Shown one piece after another: positions 19,901 to 28,144 of a stretch of DNA of 64,000 nt (its first letter is position 1; each line of letters starts with the position of its first letter). The notes beneath the pieces are model-generated. The model was given only the letters and a program-made list of their open reading frames with translations. It searched no databases and had not been told where the DNA came from. Position numbers and translations under genes: made by a program. This DNA comes from Gemmatimonadota bacterium (GTDB taxonomy: Bacteria; Latescibacterota; UBA2968; UBA8231): contig JABJJN010000040.1 in assembly GCA_018660835.1 (NCBI GenBank), positions 186,001 through 250,000 of the forward strand, in the 5' to 3' direction.

Positions 19901-20828
19901 GATCATTCTGCCCAGGGCCCTCGATCACCTTGATCTTCTTGAAGGGGCTCCCCTTCAAGGCCTCGAGCACCTCTTCCGTGATTTCGGTGTGGCCGTCGGC
20001 TAGGATCTCTCCGTTGCGCTTGTTGACGATGTCCTCAGCGCCGAGAAAACGTCCGAGAATATCATCGGTGATCTCGACTTCCTCTTCGTCGCGGAAGAGC
20101 GCCAGAACCTCACCATCCTTCGAAAAACCCATGCCGCGAAGAAGGAGCGATACCGGCATCTTTCTCCGGCGATCAATGTGGACATACATGATATCGTTGA
20201 TGTCCAAACTGAACTCGAGCCACGGCCCCTTGGAAGGGAGAATGCGTGCCGAGAACAGGCGCTTGCCATTGGGGTGAATCGTTTCGTCAAAGAAGACGCC
20301 TGGCGATCGGTGCAACTGACTCACGACAACGCGCTCGGCGCCATTGACGACGAAAGTTCCTTCCTCGGTCATGATGGGCAATTCACCGAGGAACACTGAC
20401 TGCTCGACGACATCCTTTACAGGCTTGTCCGGACTCTCCTTGTCACGGGCGATCAGGCGCAAGGTCGAGCGCAGTGGCGCGGCAAAGGTCATTCCCCGTT
20501 CGCGGCACTCCTCAACGGAGTAGCGGGGATTGCCGATTGAATAATCAACGAACTCCAGGGTGTAGATCCCGTGGACGTCGCTAATAGGGAAGATGCTCTC
20601 AAAGACCAGTTGCAATCCACGGCGCTGGCGGCGTCGAGGTGCGGTCTCCAGTTGCAGGAAAGAACGGTACGAGTCGATCTGCACTTCCAGCAGATTGGGC
20701 ATCGGTACAACTTCGCCGATCTTACCGAACGAATGTCGGTCGATTCTGGCTGCGTGTCCGTTGCCGTTCCCGTTCGTCGTCGAATCTGAGCTCAAGGTCT
20801 GGCTCCTTTGGTCACCCGAGTCTGCCAT
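16974..20828 (-). CDS. rpoB: RNA polymerase beta subunit
   Basis: Beta is the second catalytic subunit of RNA polymerase. The 1284-residue protein contains the conserved fork and hybrid-binding motifs, [13 protein letters not shown] and [15 protein letters not shown]. In the rifampicin pocket most residues are wild type ([13 protein letters not shown]), but the position of E. coli Asp516 is Gln ([13 protein letters not shown] in place of FMDQNNPL), which may affect rifamycin binding. The N-terminus carries a Ser/Asn/Gly-rich leader of about 30 residues before [11 protein letters not shown]. It lies 278 bases after rplL, behind a long hairpin. Confidence 0.99.
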   Translation of the reverse strand: MADSGDQRSQTLSSDSTTNGNGNGHAARIDRHSFGKIGEVVPMPNLLEVQIDSYRSFLQLETAPRRRQRRGLQLVFESIFPISDVHGIYTLEFVDYSIGNPRYSVEECRERGMTFAAPLRSTLRLIARDKESPDKPVKDVVEQSVFLGELPIMTEEGTFVVNGAERVVVSQLHRSPGVFFDETIHPNGKRLFSARILPSKGPWLEFSLDINDIMYVHIDRRRKMPVSLLLRGMGFSKDGEVLALFRDEEEVEITDDILGRFLGAEDIVNKRNGEILADGHTEITEEVLEALKGSPFKKIKVIEGPGQNDPGILENTLRKDPSENEEDALTRIYNLLRPGDPPNIETARGLLERLFFNPKRYNLGDVGRHRINRRMNLDIPANSTILHLEDFMVILRYLQGLRTAQGFTDDIDHLGNRRVRLVGELLANQFSIGLTRMARTIRERMSLRDDNQPTPHDLVNARTVSTVVQAFFGSSQLSQFMQQNNPLDELTHKRRLSALGPGGLSRDRAGFEVRDVHYTHYGRICPIETPEGPNIGLISSLSTYARVNNFGFLETPYRTVVNGKATQDIEFLSADQEDRFTIAQANELLKDDGSFVNDVVKARRRDDYPMVEPTECQYMDVSPKQLVSAAAALIPFLEHDDANRALMGSNMQRQAVPLLFTQAPFVGTGMENKIAVDSGAVILSRNPGEVITSDADRIVVRRDKRRSSQMSPLDTADFDEYKLTKFARSNQDCCMNQRPIVAVGEKVEAGQVLADGPATEKGDLALGMNVLVAFLPWRGYNFEDAIVISERLLKKDVFTSVHIEEFELQVRDTKRGQEEITREIPNVSEVAVRNLDDEGIVRIGAEVGPGDILVGKVTPKGETELSPEERLLRAIFGEKAGDVRDASLKAPPGMEGVVIGRKVFSRKDRGGESSKKKEKEDILELRNASEVTIAEIGAERNRQLLEMLKDQKLGRLRSKEDSSVVVREGTIISDRLVERIDFNTLEPEDSWCEKPAINEKVDQLLHYAAEQAQLTEEQTERKVERLTRGDELPPGIIQLVKVYVAKKRKLSVGDKMAGRHGNKGVVSTIVPEEDMPYLEDGRPVDIVLNPLGVPSRMNLGQIFETHLGWAASALGLHVATPVFDGATADEVKQMLRDAGLDDDGKSVLFDGRTGHKLEKRVTVGQIYMLKLTHLVSDKIHARSIGPYSLVTQQPLGGKAQFGGQRFGEMEVWALEAYGAAYTLQEMLTVKSDDVAGRSKIYEAIVKGENPPEPGIPESFNVLVKELQSLCLDVILEDSLAVESY

Positions 20829-20919
20829 GGCCTACGCCAAGGAAGACATCCGCGCGATGTTGGACTGAAACGTCGATCACGGCGCGGGCCCGCTAGAGGG
20901 GGCCGCACCGGGATATGGT

Positions 20920-20974
20920 GAAAGCTCACGGAAGCACCCCGGGGCTCATCGCCCCCGGCCTTCCATGAGCTTTC
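20920..20974 (-). promoter_or_regulatory. Long hairpin in the rplL-rpoB spacer (attenuator or RNase III-type site)
   Basis: On the RNA strand GAAAGCUCAUGGAAG pairs with CUUCCGUGAGCUUUC over 15 base pairs (one U-G wobble), and the inside adds CCGGGG/CCCCGG. This is a rod of more than 20 base pairs about 90 bases before rpoB. In E. coli the same spacer holds an attenuator and an RNase III cleavage site that set the ratio of L7/L12 to polymerase; this hairpin is in the equivalent place. No T-run follows it. Confidence 0.7.
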
Positions 20975-21106
20975 GCTAACGTGCGTGGTATTCGATGATC
21001 TTTGCGGTCGGGTCGTCGTTGTGGGTATGGTGCGGACAGCAGTCGCTGTGTGGCGACGACTTCAGCGGAAACGACGTTTATCCGTAGAATTCGAGTTCTT
21101 CCGTAA

Positions 21107-21505
21107 CTACTTGATCTCGACCGTAGCGCCGGCTTCCGTCAACTTGCCTTGGATCTCTTCTGCCTCTGCCTTGGAAACGGCTTCTTTCACAGGCTTCGGT
21201 GCCTCATCGACGAGAGCCTTCGCCTCTTTCAAACCAAGGCTGGTGATCTCACGAACAACCTTGATCACCTGAATCTTCTTGTCACCAGCACCGGTGAGAA
21301 CCACGTCAAATTCGTCCTTCTCTACGGCAGCTTCGCCCGCATCGGCAGGTGCGGCACCAGCCATCATCACTGGTGCAGCGGCAGAAACACCAAACTTGTC
21401 TTCTAGAGCCTTAACCAACTCGGCCAGTTCCAACACGGTGAGACCAGAAATGGTCTCGATAATCTCGCCCACTTTGGGGCTTACGCTGACTTCTTCTTCG
21501 CTCAT
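21107..21505 (-). CDS. rplL: 50S ribosomal protein L7/L12 (bL12)
   Basis: L7/L12 forms the flexible stalk that recruits and activates translational GTPases. The 132-residue protein has the N-terminal dimer domain (about 1-40, ending in [12 protein letters not shown]), an alanine-rich hinge, and the C-terminal domain with [36 protein letters not shown] and the [16 protein letters not shown] end. It is ten or so residues longer than E. coli L12, mainly at the N-terminus and hinge. It follows rplJ by 78 bases. Confidence 0.98.
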   Translation of the reverse strand: MSEEEVSVSPKVGEIIETISGLTVLELAELVKALEDKFGVSAAAPVMMAGAAPADAGEAAVEKDEFDVVLTGAGDKKIQVIKVVREITSLGLKEAKALVDEAPKPVKEAVSKAEAEEIQGKLTEAGATVEIK

Positions 21506-21583
21506 TGCTGAGTCCTCCGTTTGATCATTTGGTCGATCGTTTTAGTTCGTTCCGATGTCTGTTCTTCAACTCCAAGGGGTCGG

Positions 21584-22123
21584 CTATTCGCCTGCAGCGT
21601 CCGCTCCCCCACTTTTTTCTTTCTCGATAGCGCCGAGGACGCCGACAAGATTGCGCAGTAGGCCGTTCAACACAGCAGCCAGGCCGTAGAGCGGTGCATT
21701 GACCGTTCCGACGAGCTTGCCAATGAGTTCATCGCGCGATGGCAGTTTGGCCAACTCACCGACGGCTTCGGGCGTAAGCACCTGGCCGTCGACAAGGCCA
21801 GTCTTGATCGACAGCTTGCCACCGTCGTCAATGAACTTCTGCAGCAACTTCGCGGGTTCGACTGGATCATCGCCCGCGAAAGCCATCGCAGTGGGTCCCT
21901 CGAAGTGCTCATTCAGGACATCAAGACCCGACTCAGATGCGGCTAATTTTGCGAGTCGATTCTTGACGACCTGGTATTCGATACCAGCCTTACGCAACGA
22001 CCGTCGCAACTCGGTAACCGAGGCTACGTCGATGCCACTGAAATCAGCGAGGAAGATCGCCCCTGCACCTGTCATTTTCTGCGACAAGCTGGAGACGGCA
22101 TCGACCTTTTGTACAGTCGGCAT
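21584..22123 (-). CDS. rplJ: 50S ribosomal protein L10 (uL10)
   Basis: L10 anchors L7/L12 dimers to the ribosome. The 179-residue product has the N-terminal rRNA-binding domain (FLADFSGIDVASVTELRRSL, YQVVKNRLAKLA, FEGPTAMAFAGDDPV) and a C-terminal helix that binds the L12 dimers. The gene starts 28 bases after rplA, so no long L10-binding leader of the E. coli kind can lie directly before it. Confidence 0.97.
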   Translation of the reverse strand: MPTVQKVDAVSSLSQKMTGAGAIFLADFSGIDVASVTELRRSLRKAGIEYQVVKNRLAKLAASESGLDVLNEHFEGPTAMAFAGDDPVEPAKLLQKFIDDGGKLSIKTGLVDGQVLTPEAVGELAKLPSRDELIGKLVGTVNAPLYGLAAVLNGLLRNLVGVLGAIEKEKSGGADAAGE

Positions 22124-22151
22124 TATCTGTGCTCTTCAGGTAGAGAAAGTC

Positions 22152-22853
22152 TTACGCAGCCACGGCTGCCGGGTCGATACGAATACCCGGGCCCATGGTG
22201 GAAGACAGAATCAGTTTGCGGATAAAGTTGCCCTTCGTAGAGGACGGCCGGGCGCGCATGATAGCGTCCGATAAGGCCTTGGCGTTCTCGACAAGAGCTT
22301 CCTCGGTAAAAGAAATCTTCCCGATAGGAGCTTGTGCATTGTTACCGGATTTGTTGTCGGCGCGGTACTCTACGCGGCCTGCTCGCGCCTCATTTACAGC
22401 CTGGCCGACATCTCTGGTTACTGTGCCCGTCTTCGGATTGGGCATCAATCCTCGAGGGCCAAGGACGCGGCCCAATTTCCCAACTTGTCCCATCATATCA
22501 GGAGAAGAGATGACCAAATCGAAATCGAGCCATCCCCCTTCGATCTTCGCGATCAAGTCGGCACCACCGACATGGTCGGCACCGGCCTCCTCAGCCTGAG
22601 CGACAAGCTCGCCCTGGGTGATCACGACAATGCGCACTTCCTTGCCGGTGCCATTCGGCAACATGACAGTCCCTCGCAACGCCTGGTCAGCCTGCCGACC
22701 ATCGATGCCGAGGTAAAAATTCATCTCTACAGTCTCGTCGAAACCACGCACTGGCATGGCCTTGAGGAGTTTGACTGCATCCTCAAGACTCTGAGTCTCG
22801 CCGCGATCGTAGGCTTCGACCGATTCTGTATATTTCTTGCCGCGCTTAGCCAT
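22152..22853 (-). CDS. rplA: 50S ribosomal protein L1 (uL1)
   Basis: L1 forms the mobile stalk at the E site and in many bacteria represses its own operon. The 233-residue protein contains [20 protein letters not shown], the signature [20 protein letters not shown] (about residues 120-139) and the [15 protein letters not shown] region. Length and order are normal. It lies between rplK and rplJ. Confidence 0.98.
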   Translation of the reverse strand: MAKRGKKYTESVEAYDRGETQSLEDAVKLLKAMPVRGFDETVEMNFYLGIDGRQADQALRGTVMLPNGTGKEVRIVVITQGELVAQAEEAGADHVGGADLIAKIEGGWLDFDLVISSPDMMGQVGKLGRVLGPRGLMPNPKTGTVTRDVGQAVNEARAGRVEYRADNKSGNNAQAPIGKISFTEEALVENAKALSDAIMRARPSSTKGNFIRKLILSSTMGPGIRIDPAAVAA

Positions 22854-22879
22854 TTCGCTATCTCTCGTCTCTAAATTCC

Positions 22880-23305
22880 CTAGCCCTCAACAACCAGGCC
22901 CATACTACGTGCAGTCCCGGCGATCATGCGAGCAGCCGCATCGATATCGTCGGCGTTGAGATCTTCCATCTTGGACTCCGCAATTTCTCGCAGTTGTGCT
23001 GCCGTTACGATGCCGACCTTGTCGCGATTCGGCACGCCAGAGCCCTTTTCGATCTTCGCTGCCCTTTTCAATAGCACGGCTGCGGGAGGCGTTTTGGTGA
23101 TGTAGCTGAAGCTGCGATCGGCGTAGACGGTGATAACGACAGGAATAATGAGACCATCTTTGTCCTGTGTGGCCGCGTTGAAGGCCTTGCAGAACTCCAT
23201 GATGTTTACGCCGTGCTGACCAAGAGCTGGCCCCACGGGAGGGGTCGGGGTCGCTTTGCCTGCAGGGATCTGCAGCTTGATCTGCGCCAGTTCCTTCTTT
23301 GCCAT
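22880..23305 (-). CDS. rplK: 50S ribosomal protein L11 (uL11)
   Basis: L11 is part of the GTPase-associated centre. The 141-residue protein has the proline-rich N-terminal domain ([20 protein letters not shown] with [13 protein letters not shown]) and the rRNA-binding C-terminal domain ending in [17 protein letters not shown]. The pattern is typical of the family. It follows nusG by 73 bases. Confidence 0.98.
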   Translation of the reverse strand: MAKKELAQIKLQIPAGKATPTPPVGPALGQHGVNIMEFCKAFNAATQDKDGLIIPVVITVYADRSFSYITKTPPAAVLLKRAAKIEKGSGVPNRDKVGIVTAAQLREIAESKMEDLNADDIDAAARMIAGTARSMGLVVEG

Positions 23306-23378
23306 CGTCTGCTCTACCGTCCTCTTCTACTGATCACTTGGCTACGTAAGTTTGTTCGATCCGACTCTTGTAGGCTCG

Positions 23379-23927
23379 TCAACTGACAACGGTCTCGTCT
23401 ACCGCTTCCACTTGCAACACGTCCAGTTCGACCGGCGTTCCTCGACCAAAAATGCTCACCATGATCTTCAGACGACGCTTTTCGGGAATGACTTCCTGGA
23501 CGGTGCCGATAAAGTCTTTGAATGCCCCGTCGTTTACCTTCACCTGATCGCCGACGATATACGGAATATCTTCGACTTCTTGAGCCTGACGCCGATCGGC
23601 ATGACCCAGGATGTGATCGACTTCCTCTTGCGTCAGAGGCGCCGGTGTCCGCCCTGGTCCGACGAAATTCGTGACACCCGGTACGTTCGTCACGACATGC
23701 CAGGCATCTTTGGTCATCTCCAGTTCAATCAGGACGTAGCTGGGCAGGAACCGACGCTTTACAACCGTCTTCTTTCCAGCCCGCATCTCTACGACCTCTT
23801 CCGTTGGAACCACGACCTTGGCTATAGCCCCGTCAGCGGCGCCTTGCTGGATCAGCGTCTCGAGATAGGTCTTAACCTTATTCTCGTGTCCGGAATATGT
23901 GTGCAGAGCGTACCAGTGAACGGCCAT
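23379..23927 (-). CDS. nusG: Transcription antitermination/elongation factor NusG
   Basis: NusG binds the RNA polymerase clamp and links it to Rho or to the ribosome through S10. The 182-residue protein has the NGN domain (MAVHWYALHTYSGHENKV, then RFLPSYVLIEL and VTNVPGVTNFVG) and a C-terminal KOW domain with GDQVKVNDGAFKDFIGTV. Length is standard. It lies 33 bases after secE, in the conserved secE-nusG-rplK order. Confidence 0.98.
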   Translation of the reverse strand: MAVHWYALHTYSGHENKVKTYLETLIQQGAADGAIAKVVVPTEEVVEMRAGKKTVVKRRFLPSYVLIELEMTKDAWHVVTNVPGVTNFVGPGRTPAPLTQEEVDHILGHADRRQAQEVEDIPYIVGDQVKVNDGAFKDFIGTVQEVIPEKRRLKIMVSIFGRGTPVELDVLQVEAVDETVVS

Positions 23928-23960
23928 GAACGAATCGCCTTTTACGTCGTTAGTACGGAA

Positions 23961-24149
23961 TTACACGGAGAGGAGTACCGACCGGACGAAAGACAGAACC
24001 AGGTCGAATAAACCAATGAAAATGGCGAAAGCGATGGAAAAAATGATTACCACCGTCGTCGAATTGACGAGCTCGTCGCGTGTCGGCCAAATTACTCGAC
24101 CGAATTCGCCACGCACATCACTGAGAAACGTCCTGAGCTTCTCCCACAT
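23961..24149 (-). CDS. secE: Preprotein translocase subunit SecE
   Basis: SecE clamps the SecY channel in the inner membrane. The 62-residue protein is the single-span form: MWEKLRTFLSDVRGEFGRV, the conserved WPTRDELVNSTTVV amphipathic helix, then one membrane helix (about residues 30-53). A longer open frame runs to 24251, but that part is the tRNA-Trp gene read as protein, so the ATG at 24149 is taken. It stands between tRNA-Trp and nusG. Confidence 0.96.
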   Translation of the reverse strand: MWEKLRTFLSDVRGEFGRVIWPTRDELVNSTTVVIIFSIAFAIFIGLFDLVLSFVRSVLLSV

Positions 24150-24190
24150 CCCCCGCTGACGACCCTCTCCTACGTGTGAACCCTGCAAAA

Positions 24191-24266
24191 TGGCAGGCCC
24201 GGCAGGACTTGAACCTGCAACCGCCGGTTTTGGAGACCGGTGCTCTACCAATTGAGCTACAGGCCT
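24191..24266 (-). tRNA. tRNA-Trp (CCA anticodon)
   Basis: The 76-base gene folds into a full cloverleaf: acceptor AGGCCTG pairs with CGGGCCT, the D arm has GCTC/GAGC, the anticodon arm is CCGGT-CTCCAAA-ACCGG, and the T arm has GGTTCAAGTCC. The discriminator is G and the 3' CCA is encoded. It lies between rpmG and secE, the common place for tRNA-Trp. Confidence 0.97.
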
Positions 24267-24353
24267 AACGAATCAAGCTGTGTTACAACCCTTCTTACAT
24301 CTGTGTACTACGTCGGTGCTACTACCGTAGTTCGTTCTGGCAACACCACCAAT

Positions 24354-24503
24354 TCATCGACTCTCGCGATGAATTGTGTGTCGAGCGCAGTGACGGCAGT
24401 ATTTCTTGAACTCGACTCTTGCCGTTGTCTGCTGACTCTTTGTCACCTTGTAGTTCCGATGACTGCACTGCTCGCACTCGAGTGTAACCTGCTCACGAGG
24501 CAT
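24354..24503 (-). CDS. rpmG: 50S ribosomal protein L33 (bL33), zinc-binding form
   Basis: L33 is a small large-subunit protein close to the E site. The 49-residue product reads MPREQVTLECEQCSHRNY, then TARVEFKKYCRHCARHTIHR. The two CxxC pairs (CEQC, CRHC) mark the zinc-binding C+ form, and the KKYC-CRHCxxHTxHRE end is the family signature. It sits between tRNA-Thr and tRNA-Trp, a usual place upstream of secE. Confidence 0.96.
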   Translation of the reverse strand: MPREQVTLECEQCSHRNYKVTKSQQTTARVEFKKYCRHCARHTIHRESR

Positions 24504-24573
24504 GGCTCTATCTTACGCCGACTGCATGCACACTGCCTGCCTTGAACTGGTTATGGTCGAGATCCGCTAAAAC

Positions 24574-24649
<76 letters not shown>

Positions 24650-24698
24650 TTGTTTGTTGCCTCATTCACCAGTGATGGTCGCCCGGCACATCGGTCGG

Positions 24699-24775
24699 TG
24701 GAGCGGGAAACGGGACTCGAACCCGCGACATCGAGCTTGGAAGGCTCGCGCTCTAGCCAACTGAGCTACTCCCGC
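24699..24775 (-). tRNA. tRNA-Gly (TCC anticodon)
   Basis: The 77-base gene has acceptor GCGGGAG/TTCCCGC, anticodon arm CGAGC-CTTCCAA-GCTCG and T arm GCGGG-TTCGAGT-CCCGT, with discriminator T and encoded CCA. It is the first gene of the unit, about 45 bases after the predicted transcription start. Confidence 0.97.
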
Positions 24776-24825
24776 ACAACTCCGCCCTCGCTCTGATCGA
24801 TCTACTGCCCCGATACAGACTGCGA

Positions 24826-24854
24826 AACATAGATCCAGTATACCGATCTGTCAA
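24826..24854 (-). promoter_or_regulatory. Sigma-70 promoter of the tRNA-Gly/tRNA-Thr/rpmG/tRNA-Trp/secE unit
   Basis: On the minus strand a perfect -35 box TTGACA (24849-24854) is followed after 17 bases by TATGTT (24826-24831). Transcription would start near 24819, just before tRNA-Gly. This is probably the main promoter of the tRNA-secE-nusG-rplK-rpoBC region. Confidence 0.7.
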
Positions 24855-24914
24855 CCCGCAAACCCATGAACCACCACATGATGCATGAGATTGTTGGCCT
24901 CACCATACAAGCAA

Positions 24915-24953
24915 GGGCCCCGTCCGCGGCCAAGACTGGTGCGGGCGGGGCCC
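24915..24953 (-). terminator. Strong GC-rich hairpin, probable terminator of the zinc-knuckle gene
   Basis: GGGCCCCGTCCGC (24915-24927) and GCGGGCGGGGCCC (24941-24953) form a 13-base-pair stem with one G-U pair and a 13-base loop. On the minus strand it is followed by TTGCTTGT, a weak T-run. It lies 30 bases past the stop of the gene at 24984 and separates it from the tRNA promoter. Confidence 0.6.
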
Positions 24954-24983
24954 AAATGTGAGCAGAGATTCGACAGCCTGAGC

Positions 24984-25376
24984 CTACGCCGCCCTTGCTG
25001 CAGGCTGACTCGGCTGCATGTTCTTCAACGGCAGGTAGTACTCGCTCATATAGTGACGCTTACAAAACCCTCGGGATGAATGAGCCTGCTCGCATCCCAT
25101 CACCTGGCAACCGGTACGCCCATAAGAACGCTCCCTTTCCGGTGTCAGGCGGCCATAGCGCCGCTTTTGCTGATAGTGACGAAAGCAAAGGCCCTTTGCG
25201 ATCTGAGACTTGTGACATCCACTCACGTGGCAGTGGTGCCCCCGGGTCGAATACTCACGCTCCGGCGTCAGTCGGCCGTGTCGCCTGACTTGCTGATAGT
25301 GCCGAGGGCAGTATCCCGAGGTGCGAGCCTCGCTCCTGCATTGAGGGGCGGCGCAGACTTCAAACTGGTCATGCAT
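24984..25376 (-). CDS. Small protein of three zinc-knuckle repeats, unknown function
   Basis: I do not recognise this 130-residue protein as a named family. It is three copies of a 41-residue unit with C-x4-C-x9-C-x2-H-Y: Cys8/13/23-His26, Cys49/54/64-His67 and Cys90/95/105-His108. Units one and two end in the nearly identical linkers HGRLTPERE and YGRLTPERE. Each unit should bind one zinc. The same kind of unit (C-x4-C, RGLCxxHYxRxxRxG) is known from the N-termini of phage HNH nucleases, but no nuclease domain is present here, so a nucleic-acid-binding role is inference. A sigma-54 promoter match lies 44 bases upstream of the ATG, and the next gene upstream is a sigma-54 activator. Confidence 0.75.
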   Translation of the reverse strand: MHDQFEVCAAPQCRSEARTSGYCPRHYQQVRRHGRLTPEREYSTRGHHCHVSGCHKSQIAKGLCFRHYQQKRRYGRLTPERERSYGRTGCQVMGCEQAHSSRGFCKRHYMSEYYLPLKNMQPSQPAARAA

Positions 25377-25419
25377 GATGTTTGCCTAAGTAGGATGCTT
25401 GGTGGTTTTCAATCACCAC

Positions 25420-25435
25420 TGCAACAATCATGCCC
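25420..25435 (-). promoter_or_regulatory. Sigma-54 (-24/-12) promoter match
   Basis: The minus strand reads GGGCATGATTGTTGCA, against the sigma-54 consensus TGGCACRNNNNTTGCW: the GG and GC elements have the obligatory ten-base spacing and only two of the defined positions differ. Transcription would start near 25410, leaving about a 33-base leader before the ATG of the zinc-knuckle gene. A GTGGT/ACCAC inverted repeat (about 25402-25419) follows it. Confidence 0.6.
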
Positions 25436-25645
25436 AGCCAAGTTGTTACCCCAAAGCGTCAAGAAAACGACCCGAACAACAAACCTGCAAATGATTGCGC
25501 GCCAACCACTTAGAATCGCGACATGACATATTTACAGAGACTGATCACCGGATCGGATGCAATGTCGAATTCTCACTTCTGCGACCCCCTGTCTCAAAAA
25601 AACGCGGCTAAGCCCTTAGAAAAAAAACAAGTTAGACAACGAATA

Positions 25646-28075
25646 TCAATTATGCGACTCGTGTCTCATTCGAGAGACAATCGCCTTCAGGCCATGTTTG
25701 CGCAGATGCCGATAGAATGTTGCTCGACTCATGCCAAGCAGGTCTGCAGCTCGATTCACATCCCCGCCGCTGGACTTGAGCGCTTCGAGATACATCGCTC
25801 GCTGCGCTGCTTCGTGGCGCTGCACGGCGCCCTCAAACCCCACTGCAGACACACCTTGTTCCCTCTCATCTACTACATCTGCGGAGGGGCGCCCCTCCTC
25901 AATCGACGTACTGTGGAGCTGCGGAAGGTCCTCTAATTGCACCCAGCGACGACGGGTCAGAGCGACGGCACGTTCGATGACGTTCTCTACCTCGCGGACA
26001 TTTCCCGGCCAGTCATAGGCTTCCAGGCGAGCGAGGGCGTCAGGTTCGATCCCCTCGATAATCTTGCCATTTTTCTCGGAAAAATTCTTCAGAAAGCGAT
26101 CAACAAAGATGGCCAGATCCCCCTCACGCGCGCGAACTGGAGGGACATCAATCGAGATAACATCGAGGCGATAGAGTAGATCCTGGCGGAACACGCCCTC
26201 CGCCACAGCGCGGTGGAGATTGCGATTTGTCGCCGCAATCAACCGACAGTCGACAGGTATCGTGCGGTCTCCACCAACTCTTACGATCGCCTTCTCCTGC
26301 AAAACACGTAGCAATTTGACCTGGACTTCAGGAGGGATCTCACCAATTTCGTCAAGAAATAGAGAACCACCGCTGGCGAGTTCGAATTTTCCGAGTCTCC
26401 CCTTGCGACTTGCACCCGTAAAAGCGCCCTCGACATACCCGAATAGCTCGCTTTCGATCAGATCTCTGGGCAAGGCGGCGCAGTTGACTGCCAAGAAAGG
26501 ACCCTCAGTGAAGGCACTGGCGTTGTGCACAGCTTGCGCAAAGACCTCTTTGCCTGTGCCAGTCTCGCCCTGAATGAGGATATTTGAGGCCGTACCTGCG
26601 GCGACTCGAGCCAATTCCTTGGTTTTTTCGATCACGGGACTCTCACCCAGAATATCATCGAAGGTGAACGTTCGCTGTACTCCAATCACACGGTTCACCA
26701 GGCGTCCAACTTCCCCCATCTCGCGAAAGGTCAGCACGGCGCCCGTCGGATTCTGTTGCTCGTCGTAGACGGGTTGGAGATTTGCCATGGCTGCTACCTT
26801 ACCATCGCGGCAAAGGAGAGTCACAACGCGCGATGAGAATTGCTCTCCGCGCTCAAGCCAGCGAGCTAGTGGCGGCTTGTCCTCTACGAAAACAGCCACC
26901 GAGCTACCCTCGATTTCCTCGGCGCTTCTCCCCAGAATCCTCCGCGCCACCGTATTGACCTCCTGAATCGTGCCTCGTTGGTCAATGGCAAGCAATCCGT
27001 CTGAAATCGATTCGAGCAGTGCCCGCGATCGATCATATAGGGATCGCAATTGCCGCCCCTGATGACGCTCTGTACGCACCAGTTCCTGGAGGCGAGAGGT
27101 AAGCCGGATATCCTCAATCTCAGCAGCGATCTGGCTCGAAAGAGCGAACAAGACGCTCACGTCGTCGTCGGTAAACAAGCGACGCCCCGAGGCACTCGTC
27201 AGCTTATCCATCAACGTCAGAGTGCCGACGACGCGCTCCTCGAGAACGAGAGGCACACTCACGAGTGAAGATCCCAGGCTGCCAGGTGTTTCATCGGTGC
27301 GAAGATCATCTATCAGGATCGGTTCACCCGTGGCAGCAACAAACTCGGCAATGCGCTTCTCGTATGTCGTGTCGACAGCGCCATCATCGATGGTAAATAG
27401 AGTGGCCAGGGCGAGTGTGCCATCGTTGACCAGCAAGCGAATGGCCGTCCCCCGTGCAGCGAGCGTTTCAGCGGCGCGAGAGGCGATCAACTCGAGGGAC
27501 TCATCCATCCCCAGGCCGGAATTCATGGCCTGCCCCAACTCATTGAGGGCTTGAATCTGGCTGTTTCTCTGTGCCAGGTCACCCTGGGACCGCCATGCCT
27601 TAACGAGTAGCAGAACCAGTGGGCATATGACACGTTCGGCGAACAGAACCTCTTCGCCGTCGAAATGCCGTATGTCGATTGTCTGTAGACTCAGCACACC
27701 GACGACCTGCTCGCCACTGACGACGGGCACAGCAAGAATACTGCTGAACTTTTCGGGGTCGTCCATGTCGACGGAGCGGGGATCTCGCGACATATCGGGC
27801 ACATGCAGGGTGCGCCCCTGCATTGCGGCCAGTCCTGTGATCCCGACCCCTACCCGAAGGCGCGACACGGAGTCATCAGGATGCTGTACGACCAACTCCT
27901 CCAGGCGCGAGTCGAGGAGCAGAATGTCACACCGATCGACACGCAGATGAGCGCGAACGAGGGATGCAATTCGGGCGACGCCAATATGCAGTGATTCGGG
28001 CGTCTCAGCGATCAGCGATAACGCGTCTCGCCAGAATCGTTGTTCGGAAATTGGTTTGTCGTCAGAGGAAGGCAA
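25646..28075 (-). CDS. Sigma-54-dependent transcriptional activator, GAF-GAF-PAS-AAA+-Fis HTH
   Basis: This 809-residue protein is an enhancer-binding activator of RNA polymerase with sigma-54. It has two GAF-like sensor domains (about 28-150 and 185-325), a coiled linker, a PAS domain (about 350-455), the AAA+ domain (474-705) and a Fis-type helix-turn-helix (about 770-796, DVNRAADLLGMSRATFYRHL). The AAA+ motifs are complete: Walker A GETGTGKE (503-510), the sigma-54-contacting GAFTGA loop (550-555) and Walker B LFLDEIGE (572-579). No receiver or membrane domain is present, so the signal is probably a cytoplasmic small molecule or gas, as in FhlA or NorR. The gene follows greA by 69 bases; after it come A/T runs (T8 and T7 on the coding strand) and then the sigma-54 promoter. 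Confidence 0.93.
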   Translation of the reverse strand: MPSSDDKPISEQRFWRDALSLIAETPESLHIGVARIASLVRAHLRVDRCDILLLDSRLEELVVQHPDDSVSRLRVGVGITGLAAMQGRTLHVPDMSRDPRSVDMDDPEKFSSILAVPVVSGEQVVGVLSLQTIDIRHFDGEEVLFAERVICPLVLLLVKAWRSQGDLAQRNSQIQALNELGQAMNSGLGMDESLELIASRAAETLAARGTAIRLLVNDGTLALATLFTIDDGAVDTTYEKRIAEFVAATGEPILIDDLRTDETPGSLGSSLVSVPLVLEERVVGTLTLMDKLTSASGRRLFTDDDVSVLFALSSQIAAEIEDIRLTSRLQELVRTERHQGRQLRSLYDRSRALLESISDGLLAIDQRGTIQEVNTVARRILGRSAEEIEGSSVAVFVEDKPPLARWLERGEQFSSRVVTLLCRDGKVAAMANLQPVYDEQQNPTGAVLTFREMGEVGRLVNRVIGVQRTFTFDDILGESPVIEKTKELARVAAGTASNILIQGETGTGKEVFAQAVHNASAFTEGPFLAVNCAALPRDLIESELFGYVEGAFTGASRKGRLGKFELASGGSLFLDEIGEIPPEVQVKLLRVLQEKAIVRVGGDRTIPVDCRLIAATNRNLHRAVAEGVFRQDLLYRLDVISIDVPPVRAREGDLAIFVDRFLKNFSEKNGKIIEGIEPDALARLEAYDWPGNVREVENVIERAVALTRRRWVQLEDLPQLHSTSIEEGRPSADVVDEREQGVSAVGFEGAVQRHEAAQRAMYLEALKSSGGDVNRAADLLGMSRATFYRHLRKHGLKAIVSRMRHESHN

Positions 28076-28144
28076 GGCGAGCCTGTGAGCTGACCGAGTC
28101 AGAACTCACGTACCATCGGCAGCGAGTTCGCGAGGAAAAACCCC

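Noticed and set aside
20885-20909. Second terminator (GCGGGCCC / GGGGGCCGC) before rpoB
   Set aside because: The pairing is imperfect and no T-run follows; it may only stack with the long hairpin nearby.
24150-24251. N-terminal extension of secE to give a 96-residue protein
   Set aside because: This part is the tRNA-Trp gene and the spacer after it read as codons; the family start MWEKLRTF is at 24149.
24915-24953. Attenuator for the tRNA-secE operon
   Set aside because: The hairpin lies upstream of the predicted tRNA promoter (24826-24854) in the direction of transcription, so it can only act on the zinc-knuckle gene.
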